A DNA stretch of 64,000 bases from Rhodopseudomonas boonkerdii (GCF_021184025.1 NZ_CP036537.1:868001-932000); one strand, 5' to 3'. Shown: positions 36,193-46,709, counted from the first letter of the stretch. Translations and numbers: made by a program. Notes: generated from the letters alone by a model not told the origin.

Positions 36193-38921
36193 CGCTCCAC
36201 GGTTGCCGCGCAGAATTTGTACACCGGCACACGCGTCGTCGGATCAAGACGATTCATGGTCAGTTCATTGGCGGCCGCCTCAAAGAAGGACATCGCCATC
36301 CAGATCACGCCGGGCTGCAAAGTCGCATCCGGTTTCACAATCAGGCAGACCGCACCCCGCCTTGTCCGCACCTCAACCGTGTCGCCGGCCTTGACGCCAA
36401 GACGGGCCATGTCATCCGGATGCAGATGGGCGCGCGGCTCCGAGCTCAGGGCTTCCAGCACGGGCGCGCGACGTGTCATGGCGCCCGTATGCCAATGCTC
36501 GCGCAACCGTCCCGTCATAAGAATAAAGGGATAGTCGGCATCCGGTATCTCGTCCGCACCGGTCGCATCAAGCGGCACGATGATGGCTTTCGAGCCATGA
36601 GCGAAACTGTCGCTGAACAGACTGTCACTCGCTCCATCACTTTGCAGCGGATACCGGGCATGTCCAGACCGGACGAGAAACGGCCAGCTAAATCCCTTGA
36701 GCACCGGCACGACATTCGCCATTTCGTCGAAGATGCTGCCCACAGTGACGTCCTGCCACGGCAATCCGAGACGCACGGCAAGATCGCGAACGATCATCCA
36801 ATCCGGCCGCGCTTCACCGGGCGGCGGCAGTGCAACCGCGATGTGTTGCACGATGCGATCCGTATTGGTGACTGAACCTTCCCGCTCGGCCAGAGCCGCC
36901 GCAGGGAAAATCACGTCCGCGAAGGCTGCCGTTTCGGTCGGGAAAATGTCCTGAACAACGAGATGATCGAGTCCAGCCAGCGCCGCGCGCGTCATCGCAA
37001 GATCAGGATTGGCGAGCGCCGGATTCCCGCCCATGACATATACCCCCCGGATATTTCCTCCGCGAGCGGAATCAAACATCTCCACGACCGAAAGACCAAG
37101 GTTGGACGGCGTATCGATATTCCATAGCGCGTCAAAGATGGCGCGCTCGGTATCGTCTTCCAGATCGCGGTAGCCCGGAAGATAGTTCGGCAACAGCCCT
37201 GCGTCGCAGGAGCCTTGCACGTTGTTTTGACCGCGCAACGGGTGAAGTCCCGCTCCAGGCCGTCCCACCTGGCCGCACACTAGAGCGAAAGCAATAACGG
37301 AACGGATGTTGTCGGCACCGAACGTGTGCTGGGAAGCGCCCATGCCCCAGAACGTCATGGCGGCACTGGCCCCGGCGAACAGCCGCGCTGCTGCGATGAT
37401 GTCTTCTTCCGGCACCTGACAGACCCGGGCTGCAGATTCCAATGTGTATGGCTCAACACGTGCACGGAGCGCTTCAAAGCCTTCCACGCGTGCATTGACA
37501 AAGTTACGGTCGTAAAGCCCTTCTTCAATCACGAACCGCGTCATCGCTGAAAGCAGCGTCACATCGGTTCCGGGAGCGATACGGAAGTGATGGGTCGCAA
37601 AGCGTGACAGGGCCTGAATATGCGGGTCCACCAGGATCAGCTTGGTCCCGCGCCGCAACGCGCCCTTCATGAAGGAGGCAGCGACTGGATGGTTCGAATC
37701 CGGATTTGAACCGACCATCAGAACGACATCGGCCTTTTCGATCTCCTCAATGGGAGCGGTGACGGCGGCAAGACCCGTCGCCTCGGCCAATGGCGGAACC
37801 GATGCACAAAGACGGGTGCAATGATCGATATGCGACGTGCCGAAGCCAGTGCGCCCGAGTTTCTGAAGCAGATAGGCATCTTCGTTCGAAGCCTTTGCCG
37901 AACCGAGCACGGCCAGCGACGAACCACCATGGTGGCTTCGCACGCGGGCGAAGCCCTCAGCCGCCACGCTGAGCGCTTCGTCCCAGCTCGCGAGCCGGAA
38001 AAGCGCGAGCGCCTCGGGGCCGCTCAATGTTTGTGTGGCATCTTTGGGCGTATTTGGCCGCCGGATGAGAGGAGCCGTCAGCCGGTCAGGATGGCGCAGA
38101 TAGGAAAAGCCGAACCGCCCCTTCACACAAAGCCGCCCATGGTTCGCGGGGCCATCGGCGCCCTCTGTGAAAACGGTGCCGTTATCGGCGGCGTGAAGCG
38201 TGACGCGACAGCCGACACTGCAAAACGGGCACACTGTCTCTCCCGACGAGTTAACGCCAGAACGCCCGCCGATTTCCACGGCCGCCTTTAATGAAAACGC
38301 ACCAGTTGGACAAAGCTGCGCACACTCGCCACACGATGCGCAATTGCTTTTCCCCATGGCCGCGCCGCTATCGAAGGCCACATGAAGATCGCTGCCCCGA
38401 CCCGCCAGCGCGATAACCCCGTTGACCTGGACATCGCCGCATCCGGTCCGGCATCTGCCGCAATGAATGCAAGCGTCGGAGTCGAACACGATCCCGGAAT
38501 GGCTTGCATCCGGCGCATGCGTTTCCTGCTTGCTCCCAAAGCGTTCGGCATCCGCGCCATTGCGCGCAAGGAGCAACATAAACGGACTGTCGGGCTGGCG
38601 CGCGCGCGCCTGCCCGGTCATCTCGGACGCCAGCAACTCCGTCGCCAGCCGGCGAACGCGATTAGTCCGCTCCGTATCGGTGCGAATGTGCAATCCGGGC
38701 GCAGCGGGATAACGGCAGGCCGGCACCAGATCCGCCTCGCCCTCCACCTCGACGAGGCATGTGCGGCAGCTGCCGATCGTGGGAAAGCCCACGCGGGTGG
38801 ATGCACACAAATGGGGAATATCCAGCCCGCCCTGCGTAGCCGCCTGAAGTAGACTCTGACCGGACTGCGCGGGGATCGCCTGCCCATCGATATGGATATC
38901 GAAGCCGTTCATGAATCGCAT
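36180..38921 (-). CDS. Formate-dehydrogenase-like molybdopterin oxidoreductase, large subunit
   Basis: 913-aa NAD-linked FdsA/Fdh1A-type catalytic subunit. Order: N-terminal 2Fe-2S domain (Cys in HLCAST, GSCRTCLVEVEG, VPACRY), His/Cys-ligated and two 4Fe-4S clusters (CIHCGRCRTGCGDV, CASCGECAQLCPTG), then the Mo-bis-MGD domain with its own cluster (CPFCSVGCRVTL ... GRLCVKG), HPLRGQNNVQGSCDAG (substrate Arg) and the C-terminal guanine-dinucleotide domain. The Mo-ligand is Cys372 in DHCTRLCASVPP, but the next residue is Ala instead of the His conserved in formate dehydrogenases, with about two residues deleted. It overlaps the small-subunit gene and is last in the ptxB-C-A operon. Confidence 0.88.
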   Translation of the reverse strand: MRFMNGFDIHIDGQAIPAQSGQSLLQAATQGGLDIPHLCASTRVGFPTIGSCRTCLVEVEGEADLVPACRYPAAPGLHIRTDTERTNRVRRLATELLASEMTGQARARQPDSPFMLLLARNGADAERFGSKQETHAPDASHSGIVFDSDACIHCGRCRTGCGDVQVNGVIALAGRGSDLHVAFDSGAAMGKSNCASCGECAQLCPTGAFSLKAAVEIGGRSGVNSSGETVCPFCSVGCRVTLHAADNGTVFTEGADGPANHGRLCVKGRFGFSYLRHPDRLTAPLIRRPNTPKDATQTLSGPEALALFRLASWDEALSVAAEGFARVRSHHGGSSLAVLGSAKASNEDAYLLQKLGRTGFGTSHIDHCTRLCASVPPLAEATGLAAVTAPIEEIEKADVVLMVGSNPDSNHPVAASFMKGALRRGTKLILVDPHIQALSRFATHHFRIAPGTDVTLLSAMTRFVIEEGLYDRNFVNARVEGFEALRARVEPYTLESAARVCQVPEEDIIAAARLFAGASAAMTFWGMGASQHTFGADNIRSVIAFALVCGQVGRPGAGLHPLRGQNNVQGSCDAGLLPNYLPGYRDLEDDTERAIFDALWNIDTPSNLGLSVVEMFDSARGGNIRGVYVMGGNPALANPDLAMTRAALAGLDHLVVQDIFPTETAAFADVIFPAAALAEREGSVTNTDRIVQHIAVALPPPGEARPDWMIVRDLAVRLGLPWQDVTVGSIFDEMANVVPVLKGFSWPFLVRSGHARYPLQSDGASDSLFSDSFAHGSKAIIVPLDATGADEIPDADYPFILMTGRLREHWHTGAMTRRAPVLEALSSEPRAHLHPDDMARLGVKAGDTVEVRTRRGAVCLIVKPDATLQPGVIWMAMSFFEAAANELTMNRLDPTTRVPVYKFCAATVERWMP

Positions 38922-40408
38922 GTCTCCAGAAGAGAAGGCAAGCGGCCCAGGAACCGGCCCGCATTGCGGCCGAGCGCGCAGATGGATGCTTCGCTCATCA
39001 CGACGGAAAGATCATTGATAAGCGGCACATCGAGACGTCCGGGCGCGTTGAGAGCTTGCGCGGCCTTGGCCGTTCCCACACGGCAAGGGCCGCATTGCCC
39101 GCAGCTTTCGCGGGCGAGATAACCCGCCATCTTCGAGGCAACGCCCCGCATGTCGTCGCCAGTTCCAAAGACGACAATGCCGCCGGTGCCGAGCCGCAGT
39201 CTGCCGCTCAGAAGCTCGTCCAGCGGACGCCGGCAATCGGCGGCGGGAAGCAACGTTCCAGAAGACCCGCCTACCACCATGCCGCCAAGCTCGACTCCCT
39301 CCGTCAAGCCGCCTGCAATGTCTACAAGATCGATGAGCCGCGAAAGGCCGCGCACCGGCTTTGGCCCCGGATTCCGGACCCGCCCCGATACACTGAAAAG
39401 CGTTACCTCCGCGGCCAGCAGGTCAGACACGGGCAGATCGGGCTCCGGCGCACTGCCCCAGACAGACCTCAACCGGAAGAACGTTTCGACGTTGTGCACG
39501 AGCGTCGGGCGCCCGAAATAACCGCGCGTGGTCGGAAACGGTGGCCGCTCCGCTGGCCTCGGCGGACGGCCCTCAAGGCTTGCAATCAGCGCGGTTTCTT
39601 CACCGCAAATATACGCCCCGCCGCTTCGCCTCAATTCAATGGCGATGCCGCTGGCGAGCCCCGCCGACACCACATCCGCGATGGCCTTCCGCAGAATGAC
39701 ATGAATGGGCTTGTAGTCGTCCCGGATATAGAAAAAGATTTTGTCCGCGCCTGTCACCCGCGCCGCGACGAGCGCGGCTTCAATGACGCCATGCGGATCG
39801 TTTTCGAGAATGAAGCGATCCTTGAAGACGGCAAGCTCGCCTTCATCGCCGTTGACGATGACGACCGGAACTGCGCCGCGTCTCATCACTTGGCGCCACT
39901 TCTCAACCACCGGAAAGCCGACGCCAGCCCGGCCGATCGCGCGATATGTGGCGATGCTCTCCATGAGGCGCGGCACCTCCTGCAAATCTCGGCTGAGGCG
40001 ATCGAGTATTTGATATCCTCCCGCAAACCGATAGGCAGAAAAGCTGCGCGGATTTGGCGCGGACCTTGCTCCATCGCACCTGTTGCGGCAGACGCCGTGC
40101 CCCGAACCTTCTCCATGCAGCAGTGAACAAACAAGATCGCCGCACGCATGAAGCGCATAAGGAACGGAAGCCATATAGTTCACAGCCGGAAAGGCCGTCG
40201 CCACTTCATAGGCTTCGGATGGAAACAGGCGGAGACGCTCCGCGACACGAAGCAGTCCCTGCTCCGAAATGCCGAGGCCGCCCTTGACGTCACGGACTTC
40301 AAGCAAGATTTCAAGAAGCCGCTCCCGGCTTGCGCCGCGCGCGAGTGACTCCGTGATCGCTGCTGCTTCAACCTCTTCCAGATGAAGGGCTTCAGACTCA
40401 TGCGGCAC
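38909..40408 (-). CDS. NADH:acceptor (NuoE/NuoF-fusion) subunit of the molybdoenzyme
   Basis: 499-aa diaphorase subunit resembling Fdh1B of methylotrophs: a NuoE-like helical N-terminus (residues 15-80), a much shortened 2Fe-2S segment with Cys89, 94, 107, 111, and a NuoF-like FMN/NAD domain (GRAGVGFPVVEKW, VNGDEGELAVFKDR, GGAYICGEETALIASLEGRP), ending in the 4Fe-4S motif ESCGQCGPCRVG. The start is GTG at 40408, overlapping the ptxA end by 11 bp with an AGGA site; the longer frame lies inside ptxA. FMN-loop residues differ from the usual RGGAGFP and DEGEPGTF. It should pass electrons from the large subunit to NAD+. Confidence 0.87.
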   Translation of the reverse strand: MPHESEALHLEEVEAAAITESLARGASRERLLEILLEVRDVKGGLGISEQGLLRVAERLRLFPSEAYEVATAFPAVNYMASVPYALHACGDLVCSLLHGEGSGHGVCRNRCDGARSAPNPRSFSAYRFAGGYQILDRLSRDLQEVPRLMESIATYRAIGRAGVGFPVVEKWRQVMRRGAVPVVIVNGDEGELAVFKDRFILENDPHGVIEAALVAARVTGADKIFFYIRDDYKPIHVILRKAIADVVSAGLASGIAIELRRSGGAYICGEETALIASLEGRPPRPAERPPFPTTRGYFGRPTLVHNVETFFRLRSVWGSAPEPDLPVSDLLAAEVTLFSVSGRVRNPGPKPVRGLSRLIDLVDIAGGLTEGVELGGMVVGGSSGTLLPAADCRRPLDELLSGRLRLGTGGIVVFGTGDDMRGVASKMAGYLARESCGQCGPCRVGTAKAAQALNAPGRLDVPLINDLSVVMSEASICALGRNAGRFLGRLPSLLETCDS

Positions 40409-41195
40409 GATACAGTTCCTCTCGCAGATCGGAGGTAAAGGCCTCGGCCGGACCGTCGAAGAAAATGTTCCCTTGGCGCAATGCAATGATGTGGTCCGCA
40501 TAACGAAGAGCTAGCTCCACCTGATGCAGGCTGCACAGAACCGTGAAACCCCGCTCGCGCGCGGCTTGCTGGAGAATTTGCAAAACATTCTCCGACGATT
40601 CCGGATCGAGGCTGGAAATAGGTTCGTCGGCCAGAATCAATTCTGTCTGCTGGGCAAAGGCGCGGGCGATGGCAACACGCTGCTGTTGACCGCCGGAAAG
40701 CCGCTCGGCCCGTTGATAGGCCTGATCGAGAAGACCCACGCTGTCCAGGCAGGCAAGCGCAAGCTGCCGGTCATCGTAACGGAAGCGCCTCAACAACACC
40801 CGCCACAAAGGAGTTCCGGCAAGCCGGGCCGTCAGAACATTGTCTATTGCGCTGAAGCGCTTGACCAGATTGAACTGCTGAAACACGAAGCCGACTTCGC
40901 GGCGCAATGCCCTAAGGGCTTTCAGTTTCAGCGCAGTCACCTCACTGCCGCGGATCGTCACAGTGCCGCTGTCAGGTTCTACAAGGCGCGTGAGACAACG
41001 GAACAAAGTGGACTTGCCGCAGCCAGATGGCCCCAGCAAGACAACAAACTTTCCGACGGGAATGGAGCAGGAGATGCGATCCAGCACCATGCGCCCTTCA
41101 AAGGTCTTGCTCAGGTCCGTCACGGTGATCGCGTTTTTGCTCTTGTCCATCGACGGCCCGGCAGGAACAAGATCAGCGGGCGATACGGTCTTCAT
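40398..41195 (-). CDS. ptxA: PtxA-like phosphite/phosphonate ABC transporter ATPase
   Basis: 265-aa ABC ATPase of the PhnC/PtxA family. Walker A LLGPSGCGKSTLFRCL, Q-loop VGFVFQQFNLV, signature RLSGGQQQRVAIARAFAQ, Walker B LILADEPISSLDPE and the H-loop SLHQVELALRYAD are all intact. ATG 41195 is preferred over the GTG at 41219. It is third in the operon after ptxB and ptxC (33 bp after ptxC) and overlaps the diaphorase gene downstream. It energises uptake of phosphite or a related P(I)/P(III) compound; the assignment rests on linkage to ptxD. Confidence 0.88.
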   Translation of the reverse strand: MKTVSPADLVPAGPSMDKSKNAITVTDLSKTFEGRMVLDRISCSIPVGKFVVLLGPSGCGKSTLFRCLTRLVEPDSGTVTIRGSEVTALKLKALRALRREVGFVFQQFNLVKRFSAIDNVLTARLAGTPLWRVLLRRFRYDDRQLALACLDSVGLLDQAYQRAERLSGGQQQRVAIARAFAQQTELILADEPISSLDPESSENVLQILQQAARERGFTVLCSLHQVELALRYADHIIALRQGNIFFDGPAEAFTSDLREELYRAA

Positions 41196-41228
41196 GAGGT
41201 AATTCCACCGATTCGGCACAGGGCTTTG

Positions 41229-42092
41229 CTAAGCGATACGCGAGGGCGTACCGGCGCGAGTTGCAGTCGTTTCGGGATTGAGAACGAGACGGCGCAGGTA
41301 CGCGCTCAAGGTATCGATGGCGATGACCATCGTCAGGATGACGCCCAGCACCGTCGCCAGCTTAGGAAAATCGAGCAGGTCGATCGAATCTTTAAGCGTC
41401 TGCCCGATGCCGCCCGCACCGACGATGCCGAGCACCGTGGAAGCACGAACATTGAACTCCCAGATGTAAAGTGTCACGGAAACGATATTGGGCCACACAT
41501 CTGGAAGCAGCGCATAGCGAAAGGCGCGCACCGATCCGGCGCCGGTCAATTCCGCCGCCTCGACAGGCCCGGGATCAGCAGGCTCAATAACTTCGGTCAG
41601 CAATTTGCCGAGCGCACCGACCATGTTGAACGTGATTGCGAGCACGCCCGTAAACGGCCCAAACCCCACCGCAGCCACGAAGATCAGCGCGAAGACCAGC
41701 ATCTCGGTGCCGCGCAAAACACCCAACAGGCTGCGCACCAGCCGTGACAGAACAGGATTTGGAGTGGTATTGCGCGCCGCGAGCGGCACAAGCGGAATGC
41801 AGATCATAAGAGCGCAAAGCGTGCCGACCGTTGCCATGGCCAGGGTCTGGAAAGCATCTCGCAGCACGCGGCCAATATCGCTCACATCCGGCGGAAACAT
41901 CTGCGTGAACCAGGAAGCGATCTTGGGCAGACCCTCGGCGAGTTTGCCGAAATCGACCCGCGCGGACACAAAGCATGCAACCAGGAACACTGCGACGGCC
42001 AGGAAAACGATAGCCCGCGCGATGGTGTGCCAGCCAAGCAATGACTGAGTCGGCTCCGCATAATGCTGCTTGTTAAAACCGACGATGCTCAT
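41229..42092 (-). CDS. ptxC: PtxC-like ABC transporter permease
   Basis: 287-aa permease of the PhnE family. About six membrane segments (AIVFLAVAVFLVACFVSARV, MATVGTLCALMICIPLVPLA, LVFALIFVAAVGFGPFTGVL, LATVLGVILTMVIAIDTLSA) and the ATPase-contact loop EAAELTGAGSVRAFRYALLP are present. The start at 42092 has AGGAGAGG upstream; the longer frame to 42146 lacks support. It lies 106 bp after ptxB, in the same operon. Confidence 0.9.
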   Translation of the reverse strand: MSIVGFNKQHYAEPTQSLLGWHTIARAIVFLAVAVFLVACFVSARVDFGKLAEGLPKIASWFTQMFPPDVSDIGRVLRDAFQTLAMATVGTLCALMICIPLVPLAARNTTPNPVLSRLVRSLLGVLRGTEMLVFALIFVAAVGFGPFTGVLAITFNMVGALGKLLTEVIEPADPGPVEAAELTGAGSVRAFRYALLPDVWPNIVSVTLYIWEFNVRASTVLGIVGAGGIGQTLKDSIDLLDFPKLATVLGVILTMVIAIDTLSAYLRRLVLNPETTATRAGTPSRIA

Positions 42093-42198
42093 TCCCTCTC
42101 CTGCCGCTTGCCGCCGCTGAAAACCCAGGCGAATGGCCCGACACAAAATGCCGGTTTGAAGGACGGGGCGGCCCAGCGGACCGCCCCGTCCGGGATCA

Positions 42199-43398
<1,200 letters not shown>

Positions 43399-44268
43399 AT
43401 GTTGAATCTGGCCCAAGTTCAGACCTTTCTCGCCGTTGTCGACGAAGGCGGCATTCAGGCGGCTGCCCAGCAGCTCAATTGCTCGCAGCCTGCCGTTTCT
43501 CAACAATTGAAAAAGCTTGAGGAGTTTTTTGGCGTCCTTCTGGTGGTACGAAATCGCAGTCGGGCGATACCGACTCGCGACGGTGAACTATTCCTGCCCA
43601 AAGCTCGTTCGTTAATCGCCGCAGCCGAGCGCGCACGCGGGGTGATCGTAAACCGCCGCCTCGTCATTCATGCCAGCGGCAATGCCGGCACATTCCTCGC
43701 TCCCAAACTCATCGCAACATTCGAGCGTGAGATAAATCGGCCTGAAGGTGCAGAACTCATCATAGGAACAAACCGCGAGGCCGTGGACGCTCTTCTCGCC
43801 GGCGAAGCAGACGTGATCCTGACCGAGTGGAATGAGGATCACCCGCTTATCGAATGGCAAAAATGGCGCCGCGAAAAATTGGTGGTGATAGTTTCGCCGG
43901 ATTATCCGCTCGCAACCCATCGCCGCGTTTCTCCGGAAGCACTTCTCGATTACCCCATGATCGGAGGAGAACCCGGCACCGGCACGGGACGCGCGCTCGC
44001 CAGCGTATTGGGCGCTGACGCCAGCAAACTCAAAATTGCCCGCCAACTCGGCAGCACCACAGCCGTCAAGGAAGCCGTGAAAGCCAATCTCGGGCTGTCC
44101 ATCGTGTTTGCTTATACCGTGACGGAAGAAGTCAAGGCCGGAACGCTTGTGGCGCTGGAACTGGAAGAGGCAGACATTTTCAAGACGCTGTTTGTGGGCA
44201 TCGCACACGAAAGCCCCGGCACATCGATGGCACGACGCTTCGCTGCCATCTGCACCTCTTTCATTTAA
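43399..44268 (+). CDS. ptxE: PtxE-like LysR-family regulator
   Basis: 289-aa LysR regulator. The helix-turn-helix is LAQVQTFLAVVDEGGIQAAA then CSQPAVSQQLKKLEEFFGVL; the effector domain follows (VIVSPDYPLATHRRVSPEAL). AGGA precedes the ATG. It sits 41 bp before ptxD on the same strand and opposite the transporter operon, the arrangement expected for PtxE, the LysR gene linked to ptxABCD. It probably controls both directions in response to phosphate starvation or substrate. Confidence 0.85.
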   Translation: MLNLAQVQTFLAVVDEGGIQAAAQQLNCSQPAVSQQLKKLEEFFGVLLVVRNRSRAIPTRDGELFLPKARSLIAAAERARGVIVNRRLVIHASGNAGTFLAPKLIATFEREINRPEGAELIIGTNREAVDALLAGEADVILTEWNEDHPLIEWQKWRREKLVVIVSPDYPLATHRRVSPEALLDYPMIGGEPGTGTGRALASVLGADASKLKIARQLGSTTAVKEAVKANLGLSIVFAYTVTEEVKAGTLVALELEEADIFKTLFVGIAHESPGTSMARRFAAICTSFI

Positions 44269-44309
44269 TTCAAAAACGTCTTCCTCCTTAGCGCTCCAGG
44301 AACATCATC

Positions 44310-45290
44310 ATGACCCGCAAGACCCTTGTCACCAACTGGGTCCACCCTGAAGTACTCGATCTGCTCAGGACCCGAGGCGATGTCGACGCCAACTTAACGC
44401 GTGAACCATGGCCGCAGGCAGAGATTATCCGCCGCGCCGCAGATGCCGACGCGATCATGACCTTCATGACAGACACCATCGATAACGCCTTCCTTGATGC
44501 TTGCCCCAATCTCAAGGTGGTGGCGTGCGCACTCAAAGGAGCGGACAATTTCGATATCGAGGCCTGCAAGGCTCGGGGCGTCGAGGTCGCTGTCGTGCAA
44601 GACTTGCTGACCGCTCCCACGGCCGAGCTTGCCATCGGCCTCATGATCACACTTGCCCGCAAGATTCTTTCAGGGGACCGGGTCATCCGCGAAAAGCCAT
44701 TCGCCGGCTGGCGACCGATACTCTACGGACTGGGTCTTGACGGCTCTAATGTCGGAATCGTCGGCATGGGGGCAGTGGGCCAGGCTGTCGCTCACCGCCT
44801 GTGGCCGTTCCGCTGCCGCATGTCCTATACCGACCAAACTCCTCTCTCGCCCACCAATGAAGATCGGCTGGGGCTGATACGGCGAAACTTATCGGATATT
44901 CTTGCCAACAGCGACTATCTGGTGCTCACACTGCCGCTCACGGCTTCGTCTCAACATCTGATCAATGCCGCCAGTTTGTCCGCCTTGAAACCGGGAGCGC
45001 TTCTCATCAATCCGGCTCGCGGCTCGTTAGTCGATGAAGCAGCCGTAGCCGACGCGCTGGAACAAGGCACGCTCGGCGGCTACGCCGCAGACGTGTTTGA
45101 AACCGAAGACTGGGCCCGGCCCGATCGGCCATCCGGTATCGAACCGCGCCTGCTTTCGCACCAAAACACTGTCTTTACACCTCATATCGGTTCGGCAGTC
45201 GACAATGTACGACGCGACATCGCTCTGGATGCCGCTCGCGATATTCTGCGTCACTTGGATGGCCTACCTATGAGAGGACGGCTCTTCTAG
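44310..45290 (+). CDS. ptxD: Phosphite dehydrogenase (NAD:phosphite oxidoreductase)
   Basis: 326-aa D-2-hydroxyacid dehydrogenase-family enzyme that oxidises phosphite to phosphate with NAD+. Key residues fall at the same numbers as in Pseudomonas stutzeri PtxD: Met53, Lys76 (VVACALKGADNFD), Trp134, Tyr139, Arg237 (INPARGSLVDEAA), Glu266 (AADVFETEDWARPDRP) and His292 (FTPHIGSAVDNVR). The Rossmann motif is GIVGMGAVGQAVA. The segment ADVFETEDWARPDRP is particularly diagnostic of PtxD against other family members. An AGGAAC site precedes the ATG. It forms an operon with the LysR gene. Confidence 0.96.
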   Translation: MTRKTLVTNWVHPEVLDLLRTRGDVDANLTREPWPQAEIIRRAADADAIMTFMTDTIDNAFLDACPNLKVVACALKGADNFDIEACKARGVEVAVVQDLLTAPTAELAIGLMITLARKILSGDRVIREKPFAGWRPILYGLGLDGSNVGIVGMGAVGQAVAHRLWPFRCRMSYTDQTPLSPTNEDRLGLIRRNLSDILANSDYLVLTLPLTASSQHLINAASLSALKPGALLINPARGSLVDEAAVADALEQGTLGGYAADVFETEDWARPDRPSGIEPRLLSHQNTVFTPHIGSAVDNVRRDIALDAARDILRHLDGLPMRGRLF

Positions 45291-45683
45291 CGATCACACT
45301 GATCGATATCGGCCTTCAACGCATAAGCTTGGCGGCCGAGACGACATTGAAGGCGGAGTCCATGGCATCGATGGAGCCGCCGTTCTCGCCGACGATGCCA
45401 AGCAGCATGAGCGTGTTTGCCGTCGACGATCCTGCGGCGATCACCACCTTCTGCTTCAGGTCGGACCTTGCGATGTCGCTATACGAGGTCATCAAACTCT
45501 GAAAGTCATAAGCCGGACAGGTGACCGCAACGACCAAGTGCCGTAACGGCCGAGTAGACTTGAGTCGATGGTGGCTGCATCGGCGGGTGCATCGGCGGGT
45601 GATGGTGTGGATGGCGTCCGCAACCGGCATCTGATGTGCCAAAGTGAGTCGTTGTCAGATTCACTCAAAGGGAGCCATCCACG
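45291..45683. other. Right edge of phosphite module and IS110 5' flank
   Basis: 393 bp. On the minus strand 45316-45490 reads as a plausible protein fragment (KVVIAAGSSTANTLMLLGIV, then GGSIDAMDSAFNVVSAAKLM) of unknown family ending in a stop. From about 45560 a short tandem GCATCGGCGGGT repeat leads into the transposase gene and probably belongs to the IS110-type element. The exact element end was not resolved. Confidence 0.4.
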
Positions 45684-46709
45684 ATGCCCGTTATGACAGT
45701 CGGTCTTGATCTTGCAAAACACGTTTTCCAGATTCATGCGATCGACGAAACTGGTGGAGTCGTCGCCCGTAAAAAGCTTCGCCGCTCGGAAGTGCTCGAA
45801 TTCTTCCAGGCGCTGTCACCCTGCTTGATCGGCATGGTGGCCTGCGGTAGCGCTCATCATTGGGGCCGGGAGCTGACCGCGCTCGGCCACGACGTTCGGC
45901 TGATGCCGGCGGCCTACGTCAAGCCTTACATCAAACGAGGCAAGAACGACGCGGTCGACGCGGAGGCAATCTGCGAGGCGGTCACCCGACCGACGATGCG
46001 ATTTGTCGAGATCAAGAGCGCTGAGCAGCAATCTGGCTTGATGCTGCACCGGACACGCGAGCTGCTGGTCCGGCAAAGGACCGCATTGATCAACTCGCTT
46101 CGCGGCCAGCTTGGCGAATTTGGATTGATCGCGCCGAAGGGCGTCTGGAGCATCCCCGACTTGCATGCGCTCGCCAAAAACGCGACCTCTGCCATCCTAC
46201 CCGACGCGGTTCGCGGATGCGTCGAGCTGATCATGGGCCAGATCGACGATCTGCAGACGCGCATCCGGACCATCGAGAAGGCTATCCGCGTTCAAGTTCG
46301 CGCCAGCGAGGTTAGCCAGCGGCTGAAGACAATACCCGGCATCGGAGTAATCACGGCTTCCGCTCTCACCGCCACTATTGGCGACATCAAGGCCTTCAAG
46401 TCTGGGCGGCATCTAGCAGCTTGGATCGGTCTCGTGCCACGACAGTCCGGATCGGGCGGCAAGGTCCACATGGGCAGCATTTCGAAGAAAGGGGACGCCT
46501 ATCTGCGCAAGCTACTCGTCCTCGGCGCCACCGCGGTGATCCGTTATTGTCGCAACAAGCCCGAGCTTGCCGGCTGGATTAACGCGCTGCTCCAGCGACG
46601 CCCCGCGCGTGTGGTGACGATCGCGGTGGCCAACAAGATGGCGCGGATTGCGTGGGCGATCATGAGCCGTGGCGAAACATTCCGCCAGGCGGCGTCTGCG
46701 ATCGCCTGA
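45684..46709 (+). CDS. IS110-family transposase, probable catalytic Glu lost
   Basis: 341-aa DEDD-type transposase/recombinase. The N-terminal RuvC-like half has GLDLAKHVFQIHAID (first Asp) and KNDAVDAEAICEAVTRP (DxxD); the C-terminal Tnp20 half has IPGIGVITASALTATIGDI and SGSGGKVHMGSISKKGDAYL with the conserved Ser. The second acidic position, normally Glu in MEACGSSHHW, is Val52 here (MVACGSAHHW, codon GTG). The GGGAG site and ATG are clear. A long non-coding 3' stretch (46710 to about 46930) suggests the IS1111 branch, in which a guide (bridge-type) RNA would be encoded there. Confidence 0.88.
   Translation: MPVMTVGLDLAKHVFQIHAIDETGGVVARKKLRRSEVLEFFQALSPCLIGMVACGSAHHWGRELTALGHDVRLMPAAYVKPYIKRGKNDAVDAEAICEAVTRPTMRFVEIKSAEQQSGLMLHRTRELLVRQRTALINSLRGQLGEFGLIAPKGVWSIPDLHALAKNATSAILPDAVRGCVELIMGQIDDLQTRIRTIEKAIRVQVRASEVSQRLKTIPGIGVITASALTATIGDIKAFKSGRHLAAWIGLVPRQSGSGGKVHMGSISKKGDAYLRKLLVLGATAVIRYCRNKPELAGWINALLQRRPARVVTIAVANKMARIAWAIMSRGETFRQAASAIA

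Noticed and set aside
40524..41747. 407-codon plus-strand frame over ptxA and ptxC
   Set aside because: It is antisense to two genes with full ABC-transporter motifs, with Gln/Arg/His-rich shadow composition.
45560..45612. Short tandem GCATCGGCGGGT repeat considered as a CRISPR-like or VNTR locus
   Set aside because: Only about two copies, with no spacers; it most likely belongs to the IS110-type element's end.
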